DNA from: Bolinopsis microptera
Taxonomy: Eukaryota; Ctenophora; Tentaculata; Lobata; Bolinopsidae
Assembly (NCBI RefSeq): GCF_026151205.1
Contig: NC_087073.1
Span: 1,700,001 to 1,764,000 of the forward strand
Reading direction: 5' to 3'
Length of the DNA stretch: 64,000 nt
Shown here: one piece after another, positions 11,766-23,236 of the stretch
Position numbering within the stretch: the first letter of the stretch is position 1
Layout of the letters: each line of letters opens with the position of its first letter
The notes under the pieces: generated by a model
What the model saw: the letters and a program-made list of their open reading frames with translations, nothing else
Databases searched by the model: none
Told to the model about the DNA's origin: nothing
Made by a program: the position numbers and the translations under genes

Positions 11766-13232
11766 CTTTGAAATATACACCATTGTCAACAAATTAGTTT
11801 TAGGGGTTTTACCGACTTTTTGACTATATTAAATGTAGAGAACCCCCCCCCCATATTACTGAACAAAGCGTCGGATAATCTTCATGATCTAAAAGAGTAC
11901 GGAATTCAGAATAGTGTAATGAAAGGTGATATAGAAAAGTTTGATATAGAATAGTGTGATATAGAGTAGTGTGATATAACTTTTCGTTTCACTTATATGT
12001 TTTAAATAATCCCTCTCCAGGCTAGTGTGATACCATTGTTTCATCAACTTCTACTTTTAGACCCATCTGGAACACGGCTAGTTTTAACCACTTTTCTTTA
12101 AATAATACAACGTTACGCCACCCGTAATGGTTTATATTTCACATCATCGTGTTATGTGTTATCCATAATGAGATGTTGTCATTGTTCATCTCCACTATAA
12201 TATTACCAAGGCACACTTTTCATCTGGTACATTTAAATAAAACTGAGTACTTTTGTATATGGGGTTTTGCTTTTGATTTAAACTTAAAACGGATCGTTAT
12301 GTGATAATTATTCACTGGGAACTTTTGACACTATCGAAATATTTGTATAAAGTTACTACAACTAACGCTATGTTATCAGACATATGTATTTCATTCATTA
12401 ACAACATTCTAATGTTAGTTACTAGATAACAACATTCTAATGTTGACCAAAAAGTCCACTTAGAGTTTGTAGATGACACCAGTAGGTATATATTTGTTTT
12501 TACAGGCTCTAATGATGTAGTTTTATGAAGCTACGTTGTGTGTTTCCCTTCGTGTCCAAAAGCATTATATAAGTATATATTTGTGATGATTGTTCTAGAT
12601 TGATATATACTAGCTTTATTTGTACTATACCATTACTAGCGTTTGTGCACCCAGATCAACAATAAAATTGTCTTGGAATACCTCAGGAACTAAATAATCA
12701 TATTTCTAAGGTAGATCTAGATTGCTCGTCCTTGTTGTACTTGTAGGTACGTATAAATTTACTGGACGGCGCCTGGTGGAGTTTGTGCATTGATAACCTT
12801 TAATTTGTAGCGTAACTATGGTAACACTACCATATAAGGTAATTTTTGTCAATTGTCTTTTCCAGTGTTTGCACTGCCAATCACCCGGTAGGACTAACAG
12901 TATTGGTCCGCAAGGCTTGATGATGGATGACCCTGTTGGTGGTGATGTGTATACTACTACTACTACTATGTAGGATGAACATATTGGTGGTGATGATGGA
13001 TTTTTTTATTTTTATTTTTTTTAAGAGAGGCTGGGCCAAGATAGCCCACGAGAGGATAGCATTGAGATGATCTGCCTACCTCTGGGGTGTGGCAACCCTG
13101 GGGAAGGTTGCAGGTGAAATCAGAGTGAATAGTGGAGGATGGTGTAAGAAGTGATATGAGTCAAAATGATACGCATAAATGTCAGCTGGGTTTGGAAGTA
13201 AAACGAGACGAGACAGCATATGAGATAATACT

Positions 13233-13533
13233 TTAAGTCACCCCGGTCTGATCCAGCTCTTCCGGCACAATTAAGCGTTTGGTGCGGTTTGCGAAATTGA
13301 CAATCGTGGTGATGTGTCGGTTGTCGAATATGTCATTGACAGAGAGGTAGTAGTCCTGGAAATATTGACCTCTAATTTGGGCAATAGCCGGACACTGTCC
13401 AAGGAAGTGTGAGACAGTTTCCTCTCCGTCGCCGCACATAGGACAAGCACTGGTGTTTGATTTGCAAATGGTGTGAAGGTGTTTGTTTAAGCCAATGTGA
13501 TGATGGATGAACAGATGTGTTGTCCAAATATCG
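13233..13533 (-). pseudogene. Non-LTR retrotransposon C-terminal fragment
   Basis: Reading the minus strand from about 13533 to the stop at 13233 gives about 95 residues. They include the motifs HHIGLNKHLH and CPMCGDGEETVSHFLGQCP. The Cys-x2-Cys...His...Cys pattern and preceding His/Leu stretch match the tail found after the reverse transcriptase or RNase H region of jockey/I-type LINEs. An in-frame TAG lies just upstream, and no reverse transcriptase remains, so it is a 5'-truncated dead copy. It directly precedes the second 22-bp array. Confidence 0.7.
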
Positions 13534-13624
13534 CCGATCTAGAGGTCTGAAGCAATATTCGTGGTTTTTGCTCCTCAGTGGTTTGTTCCACTATGTTCCT
13601 CTCGGTAGAGTTGATTGGGTGTGA

Positions 13625-15095
13625 CTTTACATGGTAGCGTTACCATAGTTACATGGTAGCGTTACGATAGTTACATGGTAGCGTTACCATAGTTACATGG
13701 TAGCGTTACGATAGTTACATGGTAGCGTTACGATAGTTACATGGTAGCGTTACCATAGTTACATGGTAGCGTTACCATAGTTACATGGTAGCGTTACCAT
13801 AGTTAAATGGTAGCATTACGATAGTTACATGGTAGCATTACCATAGTTACATGGTAATTGGTAGCGTTACGAAAGTTACATGGTAGCGTTACCATAGTTA
13901 CATGGTAGCGTTACCATAGTTACATGGTAGCGTTACCATAGTTACATGGTAGCGTTACCATAGTTACATGGTAGCGTTACCATAGTTACATGGTAGCGTT
14001 ACCATAGTTACATGGTAATTGGTAGCGTTACGATAGTTACATGGTAGCGTTACCATAGTTACATGGTAGCGTTACGATAGTTACATGGTAGCGTTACCAT
14101 AGTTACATGGTAGCGTTACGATAGTTACATGGTAGCGTTACCATAGTTACATGGTAGCGTTACGATAGTTACATGGTAGCGTTACCATAGTTACATGGTA
14201 GCGTTACGATAGTTACATGGTAGCGTTACCATAGTTACATGGTAGCGTTACCATAGTTACATGGTAGCGTTACCATAGTTACATGGTAGCGTTACCATAG
14301 TTACATGGTAGCGTTACCATAGTTACATGGTAGCGTTACCATAGTTACATGGTAGCGTTACCATAGTTACATGGTAGCGTTACCATAGTTACATGGTAGC
14401 GTTACCATAGTTACATGGTAGCGTTACCATAGTTAAATGGTAGCATTACGATAGTTACATGGTAATTGGTAGCGTTACGATAATTACATGGTAGCGTTAC
14501 GATAGTTACATGGTAGCGTTACCATAGTTAAATGGTAGCGTTACCATAGTTACATGGTAATTGGTAGCGTTACGATAATTACATGGTAGCGTTACCATAG
14601 TTACATGGTAGCGTTACCATAGTTACATGGTAGCGTTACCATAGTTACATGGTAGCATTACGATAGTTACATGGTAGCGTTACCATAGTTACATGGTAAT
14701 TGGTAGCGTTACGATAGTTACATGGTAGCGTTACCATAGTTACATGGTAATTGGTAGCGTTACGATAGTTACATGGTAGCGTTACGATAGTTACATGGTA
14801 GCGTTACGATATTTACATGGTAGCGTTACCATAGTTACATGGTAGCATTACGATAGTTACATGGTAGCGTTACGATAGTTACATGGTAGCGTTACGATAG
14901 TTACATGGTAGCGTTACCATAGTTACATGGTAGCGTTACGATAGTTACATGGTAGCGTTACCATAGTTACATGGTAGCGTTACGATAGTTACATGGTAGC
15001 GTTACCATAGTTACATGGTAGCGTTACCATAGTTACATGGTAGCGTTACCATAGTTACATGGTAGCGCTACCATAGTTACATGGTAACGCTACCA
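13625..15095. repeat. 22-bp minisatellite, copy 2
   Basis: Same family as the array at 8804-9900, about 66 units, with CCATAG and CGATAG alternating in places and several units extended by ATTG (GGTAATTGGTAGCG). The entry junction GACTTTACATGGTAGC is shared with the first array. Confidence 0.97.
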
Positions 15096-15924
15096 AAATT
15101 GTGTGAATTACGTAAGAATAACCACAGTAGAAAATAAGCTGTATAGAGGAGTAAAGCTTTACTTCCATTCATTCGATAAAAAATATTTTCCTTTTAATAT
15201 AAATAAAGTTCAAGTTTCTAAAATCTACCATTTCTTAAATCATTCATATCCTGAAATTTGCAGTTACAAATGACACTTATTTTACATATTCTTCGGTTAT
15301 TTCTCGTATCAGCTCAAAGCTATTCTATTCTATATCGCGTTATGTTGCGGTTTAACACACGCTTAATATTGTTGCAAATCTATCTCAGGCCATATCTACT
15401 ATATATAATACTCTATTATCATTGGCTGATTGATCAGCACATGACTGAGTGTCGACTGAATAGAAGGAGAACGTAATATAACCTTATATGGTAATGTTAC
15501 CATGTTTACACTGACTGAAGGAGCACAGTCACGTGGTGTGTCATTATCTGCGTTACAATGTCATAGTCTTATTACTCCTCCCTGTTACTAGAGTATTCAG
15601 TATGATATTGTTCAGATTATTTGAAGCAGTTGACTCATTGTTTGTTGTAGTACTAGTACAGTATCCAGTAGTACTAGTACAGTGTCCACTTACTAACTAC
15701 TTACTAGAATCCAACAGAGTATAGTGTAACTATGGTAACATTACTAGTGTAACTATGGTAACACTAATAGTGTAACTATGGTAACACTACTAGTGAGTAA
15801 CTATGGTAACATTACTAGTGAGTAACTATGATAACACTAATAGTGTAACTATGGTAACACTACTAGTGAGTAACTATGGTAACACTACCATATAAGGTAA
15901 TGTCAACACACAACCTAGAGCCCA
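15096..15924. other. Gene-free stretch with a related short array
   Basis: Seven or eight 23-25 bp units of GTAACTATGGTAACACTACT lie at 15722-15899, immediately upstream of gene A's first exon. Two small ORFs (15258-15476 and 15533-15724) show no domain or splice context. Confidence 0.55.
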
Positions 15925-17128
15925 ATGTCGCTGAATCATATTGAAGCACTGTCGGATGCCTTGGCTTCAGCTAAGGAGGGTGAACTGTCCGCTGCTGAGT
16001 TCCAGGTCATTGTTCTGCAGAGTCTTATCTCACTTAAGGTTAGATTTAAATTTAAAGTTTATTTTCTGTTTCTTATCTCACTCAAGGTTAGATTTAAATT
16101 TAATGTTTATTTTCTGTTTCTTATCTCACTCAGGGTAAGATTTAAATTTAATGTTTATTTTCTGTTTCTTATTTCACTCAAGGTTAGATTTAAATTTAAT
16201 GTTTATTTTCTGTTTCTTATCTCACTCAAGGTTAGATTTAAATTTAAAGTTTATTTTCTGTTTCTTATTTCACTCAAGGTTAGATTTAAATTTAAAGTTT
16301 ATTTTCTGTTTCTTATCTCACTCAAGGTTAGATTTAAATTTAAAGTTTATTTTCTGTTTCTTATCTCACTCAAGGTTAGATTTAAATTTAATGTTTATTT
16401 TCTGTTTCTTATCTCACTCAAGGTTAGATTTAAATTTAAAGTTTATTTTCTGTTTCTTATCTCACTCAAGGTTAGATTTAAATTTAAAGTTTATTTTCTG
16501 TTTCTTATCTCACTCAAGGTTAGATTTAAATTTAAAGTTTATTTTCTGTTTCTTATCTCCCTCAAGGTTAGATTTAAATTTAAAGTTTATTTTCTGTTTC
16601 TTATCTCACTCAAGGTAAGATTTAAATTTAAAGTTTATTTTTCTTATCTCACTCAAGGTTAGATTTAAATTTAAAGTTTATTTTCTGTTTATTATCTCAC
16701 TCAAGGTTAGATTTAAATTTAAAGTTTATTTTCTGTTTCTTATCTCAATCAAGGTTAGATTTAAATTTAAAGTTTATTTTCTGTTTCTTATCTCACTCAA
16801 GGTTAGATTTAAATTTAAAGTTTATTTTCTGTTTAGCTAAAAAAGTTATATTGTTTAATTCCACTTTCTAAATGTTTCAACAATTTCAATATTGAGAAAA
16901 CAAATGAGACGACCGTATGCAGATAAAATCATCAAACTATATGACCATAGTTACTGATTCAAGTCTCAAACAATATGCTGTGTTTAATTCCTTTTTAGTT
17001 TCTGTTTAATTCCTGTTTAATCCTAGTTTTCTCTTCAGGAGAGTCACGTGTCACTCAGATCCAGATTGTTTAACCTAGAGGGGAGGGGTTTTTTCAACGC
17101 CGGGGACGACGTTCCCTCTGTTTTAAAG
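15925..17128 (+). CDS. Gene A: unidentified protein, first two exons
   Basis: Exon 1 (15925-16038) starts at ATG and encodes 38 residues, beginning MSLNHIEALSDALASA and ending SLISLK at AAG|GTTAGA. Exon 2 (17039-17128) follows a pyrimidine-rich TTTTCTCTTCAG acceptor and encodes 30 residues (ESHVSLRSRLFNLEGRGFFN, then AGDDVPSVLK), ending at AAG|GTCAGT. Both exons are whole codons, so the join is phase 0 and open. Later exons were not found. I do not recognise the protein. The exon 1 donor is tandemly duplicated about 17 times inside the intron. The unit is 48 bp, so the frame stays open through most of the array, and some copies carry the better donor GGTAAGA. Use of a downstream donor would insert 16-residue repeats. 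The start is the first ATG in the open frame; an upstream exon is possible. Confidence 0.6.
16022..16834 (+). repeat. 48-bp donor-anchored minisatellite, about 17 copies
   Basis: The unit contains CTTATCTCACTCAAG|GTTAGA, then an AT-rich part ending TTTTCTGTTT. Copy 1 begins inside exon 1 of gene A (CTTATCTCACTTAAG), so exon end and 5' splice site are both amplified. Copies at about 16136 and 16615 read GGTAAGA instead of GGTTAGA, a closer match to U1. The unit is a multiple of three and stop-free in the coding frame. Confidence 0.93.
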
Positions 17129-17211
17129 GTCAGTAACATTTTTATACATACATGTTACCATAGTAACACTACCATATTACATGTTACATTTTTACAAAAC
17201 ATTTTTACAAC

Positions 17212-17384
17212 ACACATAACCCCGGCATGCGCAGGGATTATATTTCAATTTTTCCCGCGACGCGCGGGAAAAATTTATAATAATTTCGAGTGCGAAGCAC
17301 GAGGGATTATTATGAAAATAACCCCGACGTGCTTTAGCACGAGGGGTTATTTTAATATAACTTAAGCGTGCCGGTGTTATGTGT
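17212..17384. mobile_element. Small MITE with ACACATAACCCCGGCATGC ends
   Basis: Imperfect terminal repeats pair 17212-17230 with 17366-17384 (GCGTGCCGGTGTTATGTGT). Internal palindromes include CCCGCGACGCGCGGG and ATAACCCC/GGGGTTAT. The sequence just downstream (TATAAACCCCTCCGGGTTAG) recurs in reverse complement at about 50353-50373, so a related repeat lies there. No target-site duplication was resolved. Confidence 0.6.
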
Positions 17385-17748
17385 TATAAACCCCTCCGGG
17401 TTAGTGCTAGGACCAACAAATTTCATAATTCTAGCTATATGAGATCAGTATGGAAATATGAAATGGAATTGGGGAGTATATTATACTACCAAATAAATAC
17501 AACTAAGGTACTATGACATTTGAAATTGGCGTTATATCTAAACATTATTCCTCAGTCAGAACGTTGAATGAATATCGATAAGGGGCGTCGAGTTAAGCCT
17601 CGCCAGCGATAAAAGGTGGAGCTTATAATGATATCGTGTCATGGACATGAAGTTCATCAAAGTAGACGACTATAATATTTTCAATCATTTTTACTTTACA
17701 TTACGCATCAACATTTTTGCTCTCTAATCTTTTCACAAGTGCACTGAC

Positions 17749-18528
17749 TTGCTGATAAGAAACTGCTTGATTTTATCATGTCCGGCCGATAACAAACTGA
17801 ACTGGTCGCAACATATTTCTGCCATGAAAATGAAAATGGCCAGATACATTGGAGTCATGTACAAACTTAAAAAATATTTGCCTCTGGAAGCACGTTTACA
17901 AATATATCACAGCTTTGTGCAGTCTCACCTTAATTACTGCTCCCTCGTCTGGGGTTTTGCTGCCAAATCCCATATAGAAACACTATTTGTTAAACAGAAA
18001 ATGGGTCTTAGAGCAATACTACCAGGTTTTGTTAATTACTGGTACAAAGATGGTACACCACCAGCAAGTACCAAGTCTGGTTTCTATGTACACAAAATAT
18101 TGACAGTTCAAAGTATCATCGTGAAGAACGCATTAGTTTTTATACATAAGCTAAAAAACTTCCCAAGTCTAGTGCCTCCCTCTATAAAGAAAACAATACC
18201 TAACAGTGCACCAATATTTAACGTCGCCGATCCGGATTCGAGTCATACAACTTTATGGTCAGATGAATACGGTAAACACCCTTACAATAATTCAGTATTC
18301 TACAAAGGTCCACTATTAGCAATAAACAGATATAGTGACGCAGCAACTTCCTTGCCAAGTCTATTCAACCTTAACATCTACAAAAGGTGCATAAAAAACA
18401 TGCTCATTGATCAACAAAACGAGGGCATTGCAGACGAATGGCCTAACTTTATGTTATACAATATAACGGGACTAAGGAAATCAGAGCGCAACATCAACCG
18501 TAATGCTAATAATAACTCTGTCCCATAA
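17749..18528 (+). pseudogene. Truncated non-LTR retrotransposon reverse transcriptase C-terminus
   Basis: A 259-codon open frame carries motifs typical of the thumb and connection region just after the reverse transcriptase of CR1/jockey-type LINEs: DNKLNWSQHI, QIYHSFVQSHLNYCSLVWG and a following QKMGLRAI. The catalytic palm with its YADD-type motif is absent upstream, so this is a 5'-truncated insertion, as usual for LINEs. The open frame ends at TAA with no frameshift, which suggests it is fairly young. The first ATG is incidental. Confidence 0.75.
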
Positions 18529-21500
18529 GCACGCCATCACAGAATCAATTTCACTGCATACCATCTCAGTTACACTGCCATCAATTCGCCAGCAAAAACG
18601 GCATGACGCTATGCGACTGATAACAGTCGTTAAATTTTAAAAATTTTGGAATAGCTAGCTAGCAGTAGCTATGCGCCTGTTTCCACTCTAACAACTCTAA
18701 AAGCATATTAATATGATAATTTCAACTAAAGGCAACTTTATATGTGCTCAGCTATGTTTTGTTTCGACAAGCTCTATTATATACATTTTAATCGTTTTAA
18801 TGACCCACTGCGAGCTCTTCACTTGTGACGTCACATGCGCGTCTACTAAAACATTCTCGCGCGATACATTTTGATGACGAGTTATTTCCTTCTGTTTGTC
18901 ACAATTTCGGCCGCGCGCTGCACAACATTACCCGAAACCGCGCATCAAGTTATGAATTAATTCATATCGTTTAATAAATTAAAGATAACAGCTAATGAAT
19001 AAAATAGTCTAAACGCTTTTCAGGTTCAAATTATACTAAAATTCGAGTAAAATGTTGATTGTTTTGTGTCCCATTGAAAATACTATTTTGAAATTTAAAA
19101 TTATTGTAACTTTCTCACTGCTGAGCGGTGTTTAGCCTTTTGTTCCGCCATACCTCTATTTTTAATGTTGAATGTGTTTATAATTTTTGACAACTAAAGG
19201 CTTACTACCGAGGTCTTTAGGTAATAATTAACAAATACTGAATATCGAAGAGTTTATTTTTTATATTACTTTTCGACCCGCCAATAATCGTTTAAAAAAT
19301 AAAAACTGTTTATATATTATAAGGAATTTTGACCATTATATATTAACGTGGGTCATCGCCATTTTAAAAGTGTTTTAAATTGTAAATTAAAGTTACCTGG
19401 TTTAAAATTTTTTTGACATTCAAATGGTTCGATGGATCTCAATTTTAAATGCTTATTTTTCTTTCACATTTCAAGGTTTCAGGCAATTTCGGCAAGTAAA
19501 TATGAAGAAAAGCCTCACATATAATGCATTTTAATACATTACAATTTGTAAAACTTTTTATAATCAAAATCTTTTTATAATAATATCATAAGAAATCACT
19601 AACCATTTCTAAAAATTTTCTCAGTATACATTTAAAAAATTTACAAACAATAGATTTTCGCGCGCAAACATTTAAAGGTATTTTATGGTCGCATTTGGAA
19701 ATATTTTTACCCAAAAATACTGTTCGATAAAATTTATTAGCATTTTCAGTGAGAAGAAAGTTTTGAATTTAACAAGAGTAGCACATTTTGGTGGTGAAAA
19801 ACACTCTGACAATTGTCGTGTGCAGTGCGCGCGGTTAAAGGCATAACAGATCGAGCGCTACCATTAGCATAGCATTTCATTACACAAATGTGAGAGACCA
19901 TGTTCCGATAACCTTTCTGTTTTGTTCGTAATTTACTTTTGTCTCCCGTAATGTTATTTAAAGTAGCTATCTAACCATGTAATTTAACAGGTCTCATCAA
20001 TGTTTAATTTGATACAGCAGTTTTTTCATGGGATCTTGTTATCCTAACTATTTTGTTTTCCTACTCGTTTTTTACTTTCAGTATTGGTTTTCCGATTTGG
20101 AACTGCACAACTGACCACTTAACTCATCATCCAATGGAAGTGTAAACACATTTACCCACTACGGATAATTAATTTATGGTTCAAACATATTTATGGTTTA
20201 TGCACTATTTAACGTGTCCTAAGGGTACTCATTTTAGATAACAGTCATTTCAGTACCTCCGCCAAAAAAAAGTTGTGTTTAATATCTTGCTTGATATATA
20301 CATGCCTTTTTATCGCTCTACCCTTTATTATTTTCCTGAACTATTAATTCCGAACTATATATTTCAGCTTGTAAAGAGGATGTTATTGCCCACGTTAAGG
20401 GGCCTGTTAATAATTAACTAAATTATTAGATATTTTAGATTAGACAATAATAATAATATTATAACTTTACTATCACCACAAGAAGCTGACATGTTTATAG
20501 ATCCAGACTATGCTTAGAAAGAGTTGCCAAGATCACCCCAAAGATCTTCTAATCAAAGATGCTCTCACAGGATGCAGATGGTTTGTCTAGCGAGACTTAA
20601 TTTTGGATTATAACATATACAAGCTTTTCACATGATTTTGATTGGTACAATTATAGATAAGCGTAAATATAATGACAATCAAATTCAGCCTGAAACGAAA
20701 TGAATGAGAAAGAACGCCCTGTTCACCGAAACAACATTAATGAACTTGTCAACTATGCAGGTAACTGTGCTATTTTTACTATTTATTGACAATCTCTCAA
20801 TCGAACAAAAAATTCAATTTAACAATTATTTAAATGTCAATTGGGAGTCCTATGACTTAATGCACCTATTTAGAAGGTGAATAAATTATTGTTTGTGGTT
20901 TTTGATACAGCCTACTAAGGACATGTTTTTTAAATGACACTAAAATGACGTGTCCTGACACTTGACAGTGAAAGTGAAATGACTAGTAAGTAGAAAGTTT
21001 TGCACAGCAATGTTAACTGCTTTTGTTAGGAAAATCCTCTGCGCTTAGGAAAAACGCTTATCTTTGTCATCAGAACGGTCAGAATCATTGAAGGCAGGAC
21101 CTTTGCCAGATTCTCGAGTATTAACTAAGCCCTCTAAGATTTATATCTGCAACAGGAACAACTCGGTGGTTAGAATCTTAGATGATTGGTAATGCTGATA
21201 TTGACATAAAAAAGTTAGTAGCTCTTATGTTGGGTGCGGTGTGGCAGTCACAACAGCTCCATTAGTAGCACTCCAATATTATTATTTGTTTTGACCCTTA
21301 TATGAACGTAAATAAATGCTTAAACTAAGGCTAACATTCCCATGGATAAAGAAATAGACGCTTAAATTGCTCACAACCATTTAAATTGCTTAAAATTTAA
21401 ATGGTTGTTAACTTGGATATTTTGTGCAGTTGAGAAGTTATCCCGAAGTTAATTTCGTAAGCTTTTAAATTCTCCAATTAACTAAACCTTTAATTTAAAT

Positions 21501-22775
21501 TATCTTAACCGCAGGGTTTTAAAAGAAACAAGACGTAGAAATCTTTCAAGCGAAGATCAACTATGCTAAAATGAAGCACAAATCCAGTGTGGTGGAATTG
21601 GATCGTTTGAAGGAAAAATATCTTATGCCTGGTAATTATTATAATTGATAGCCAATTAAATCGATTTTTAATTCATATATGCACCTTCTTCGCTTTATCT
21701 GAATCTAGATCACTACATCTGGTCTCAGTGGTAAATTACCCTAATGTATTGTCTCAATAACGTTTATAATTTCGGACGAGAAATTTGGGGCAGTTTTTTG
21801 CTTGTACTGATTTTATCGAATTGTAACCACCAGACTTTACATCATGCCGTATGTACCTTGAAGAACTTATAGAAATCACGTATCTAAAAGAGAATGATGT
21901 AGAGGGGGATGATTAGTAGTTAGAAATCGGATCGCTGTAGCGGAAAAAAGCTAACCCTAGCAAAGAGTGATTTTATAACCAAATTCAGACAATTGTCTCG
22001 CCCATCTCCTGACATTTTAGGGTTCTTAACCCCTATCACCCATGAACCGGGTGCTTCCGGATTTATACCGAAACCCATATTGGAAGAAAACACCCGATCT
22101 ACAACTGCAAAGCACATTTTAATAACTTGAGCACAAAACTTGTTAAAAAAGACCAACAATTGTTCCCCAATTTGGTATTTTTCCTCACGCGTGCAACCAA
22201 AATGACCGATTTTTGTCAATATCTTAACGAATAAGCATTAAAAGGCTTATATTGCTTTATAAGTTGTATATAAATATGATGTTTGCGGTCATTTTAAGCT
22301 AGAATTCAAGTCTCTACGACCTTCCTAGTTCAAGTTACCAAAATTCAGTGCCATTTTTGGTTCGCTGAGCCAAAAAATAGTTTTTTGCCAATGTCTATAA
22401 AATGAAGCACTGGAGACCTTATGTTGCTTTATAACTTGTGTCCATTAGTACAAATGACCCTCTACCATACCAGATCGATTTCAAGTCAGTCAAGGCAATA
22501 GGCATAAATACGGCTACAAGGGCATGTTTCCAAATCGGACACAAATGTTTCCACGAGCTCAACTACTCTGACACCAAAATGGAAACATTGCCCAGAGCCC
22601 TTTCTGAACATGCTAGACCCACCAAACTTCTCAGGGACACTCGTGGTATCAATATAAATCGATCCCAATCGGTTTCAGTCCATTTTAGGCGATTCTAGGA
22701 GAATGTTCATTTTTTGTTCATTTCGTTCATTCTATGAACCATAGAAATATTTCACAGGAAGCTTAAAATGTTAGT
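18529..22775. other. Long AT-rich gene-free stretch
   Basis: No exon with coherent borders and no named repeat could be supported. A palindromic TGACGTCA-type CRE occurs at about 18826. Two short ORFs near 21920-22219 and 22438-22698 overlap on opposite strands without domains. The phrase CATGTTTCCAAATCGGACAC at about 22523 recurs at about 25636, so both are pieces of a dispersed repeat. Confidence 0.45.
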
Positions 22776-23173
22776 GGGGGGGAGCCAAGTGGATATTTGT
22801 AGATATTTGGATAATGTCATCCACTTTTTTCGTGAATTATCCATAATATCCATTGACAATAATCTACAAATATCTACATTTATCTACAAAAAATGTATAT
22901 CTCAAATATGTGCCCAGAAATTCTACTGAATTTTTGGAGATAGATGTATAAATTTGTAGAATTTGTAGAATTTTCGTGAATTATCCATTGACAATAATCT
23001 ACAAATATCTATATTTATCTACAAAAAATGTAATCTCAAATATGTGCCCAGAAATTCTACTGAATTTTTGGAGATAAATGTATAAATTTGTAGAATGTCA
23101 TCCACTTTTTTCGTGGATTATCCATTCTACATTAATCTACAAATATCTACAAATATCCACTTGGCTCCCCCCC
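22776..23173. mobile_element. 398-bp MITE with G-run termini and 7-bp TSD
   Basis: The terminal repeats start GGGGGGGAGCCAAGTGGATA and extend about 34 bp; the right end is the exact reverse complement. TGTTAGT flanks both sides (22769-22775 and 23174-23180). The interior is a tandem duplication of about 125 bp containing GTGCCCAGAAATTCTACTGA. It has no coding capacity, so it is non-autonomous. Confidence 0.9.
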
Positions 23174-23236
23174 TGTTAGTACTCAAGCCACTGTATCATA
23201 CCAGGGCAAATCCAACTCTGTTTACGGACATATACG

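Larger units (their letters stand above)
10005..13232. other. Gene-free stretch with small repeats
   Basis: It holds a direct repeat of GAAACAGGGATAC-GTCACCTGAT (about 10369 and 10429), a CTG/TGC triplet tract at 11189-11292, a compound repeat at 11533-11765 and an ACT triplet run near 12951-12967. The remainder is AT-rich with no supported exon. Confidence 0.5.
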
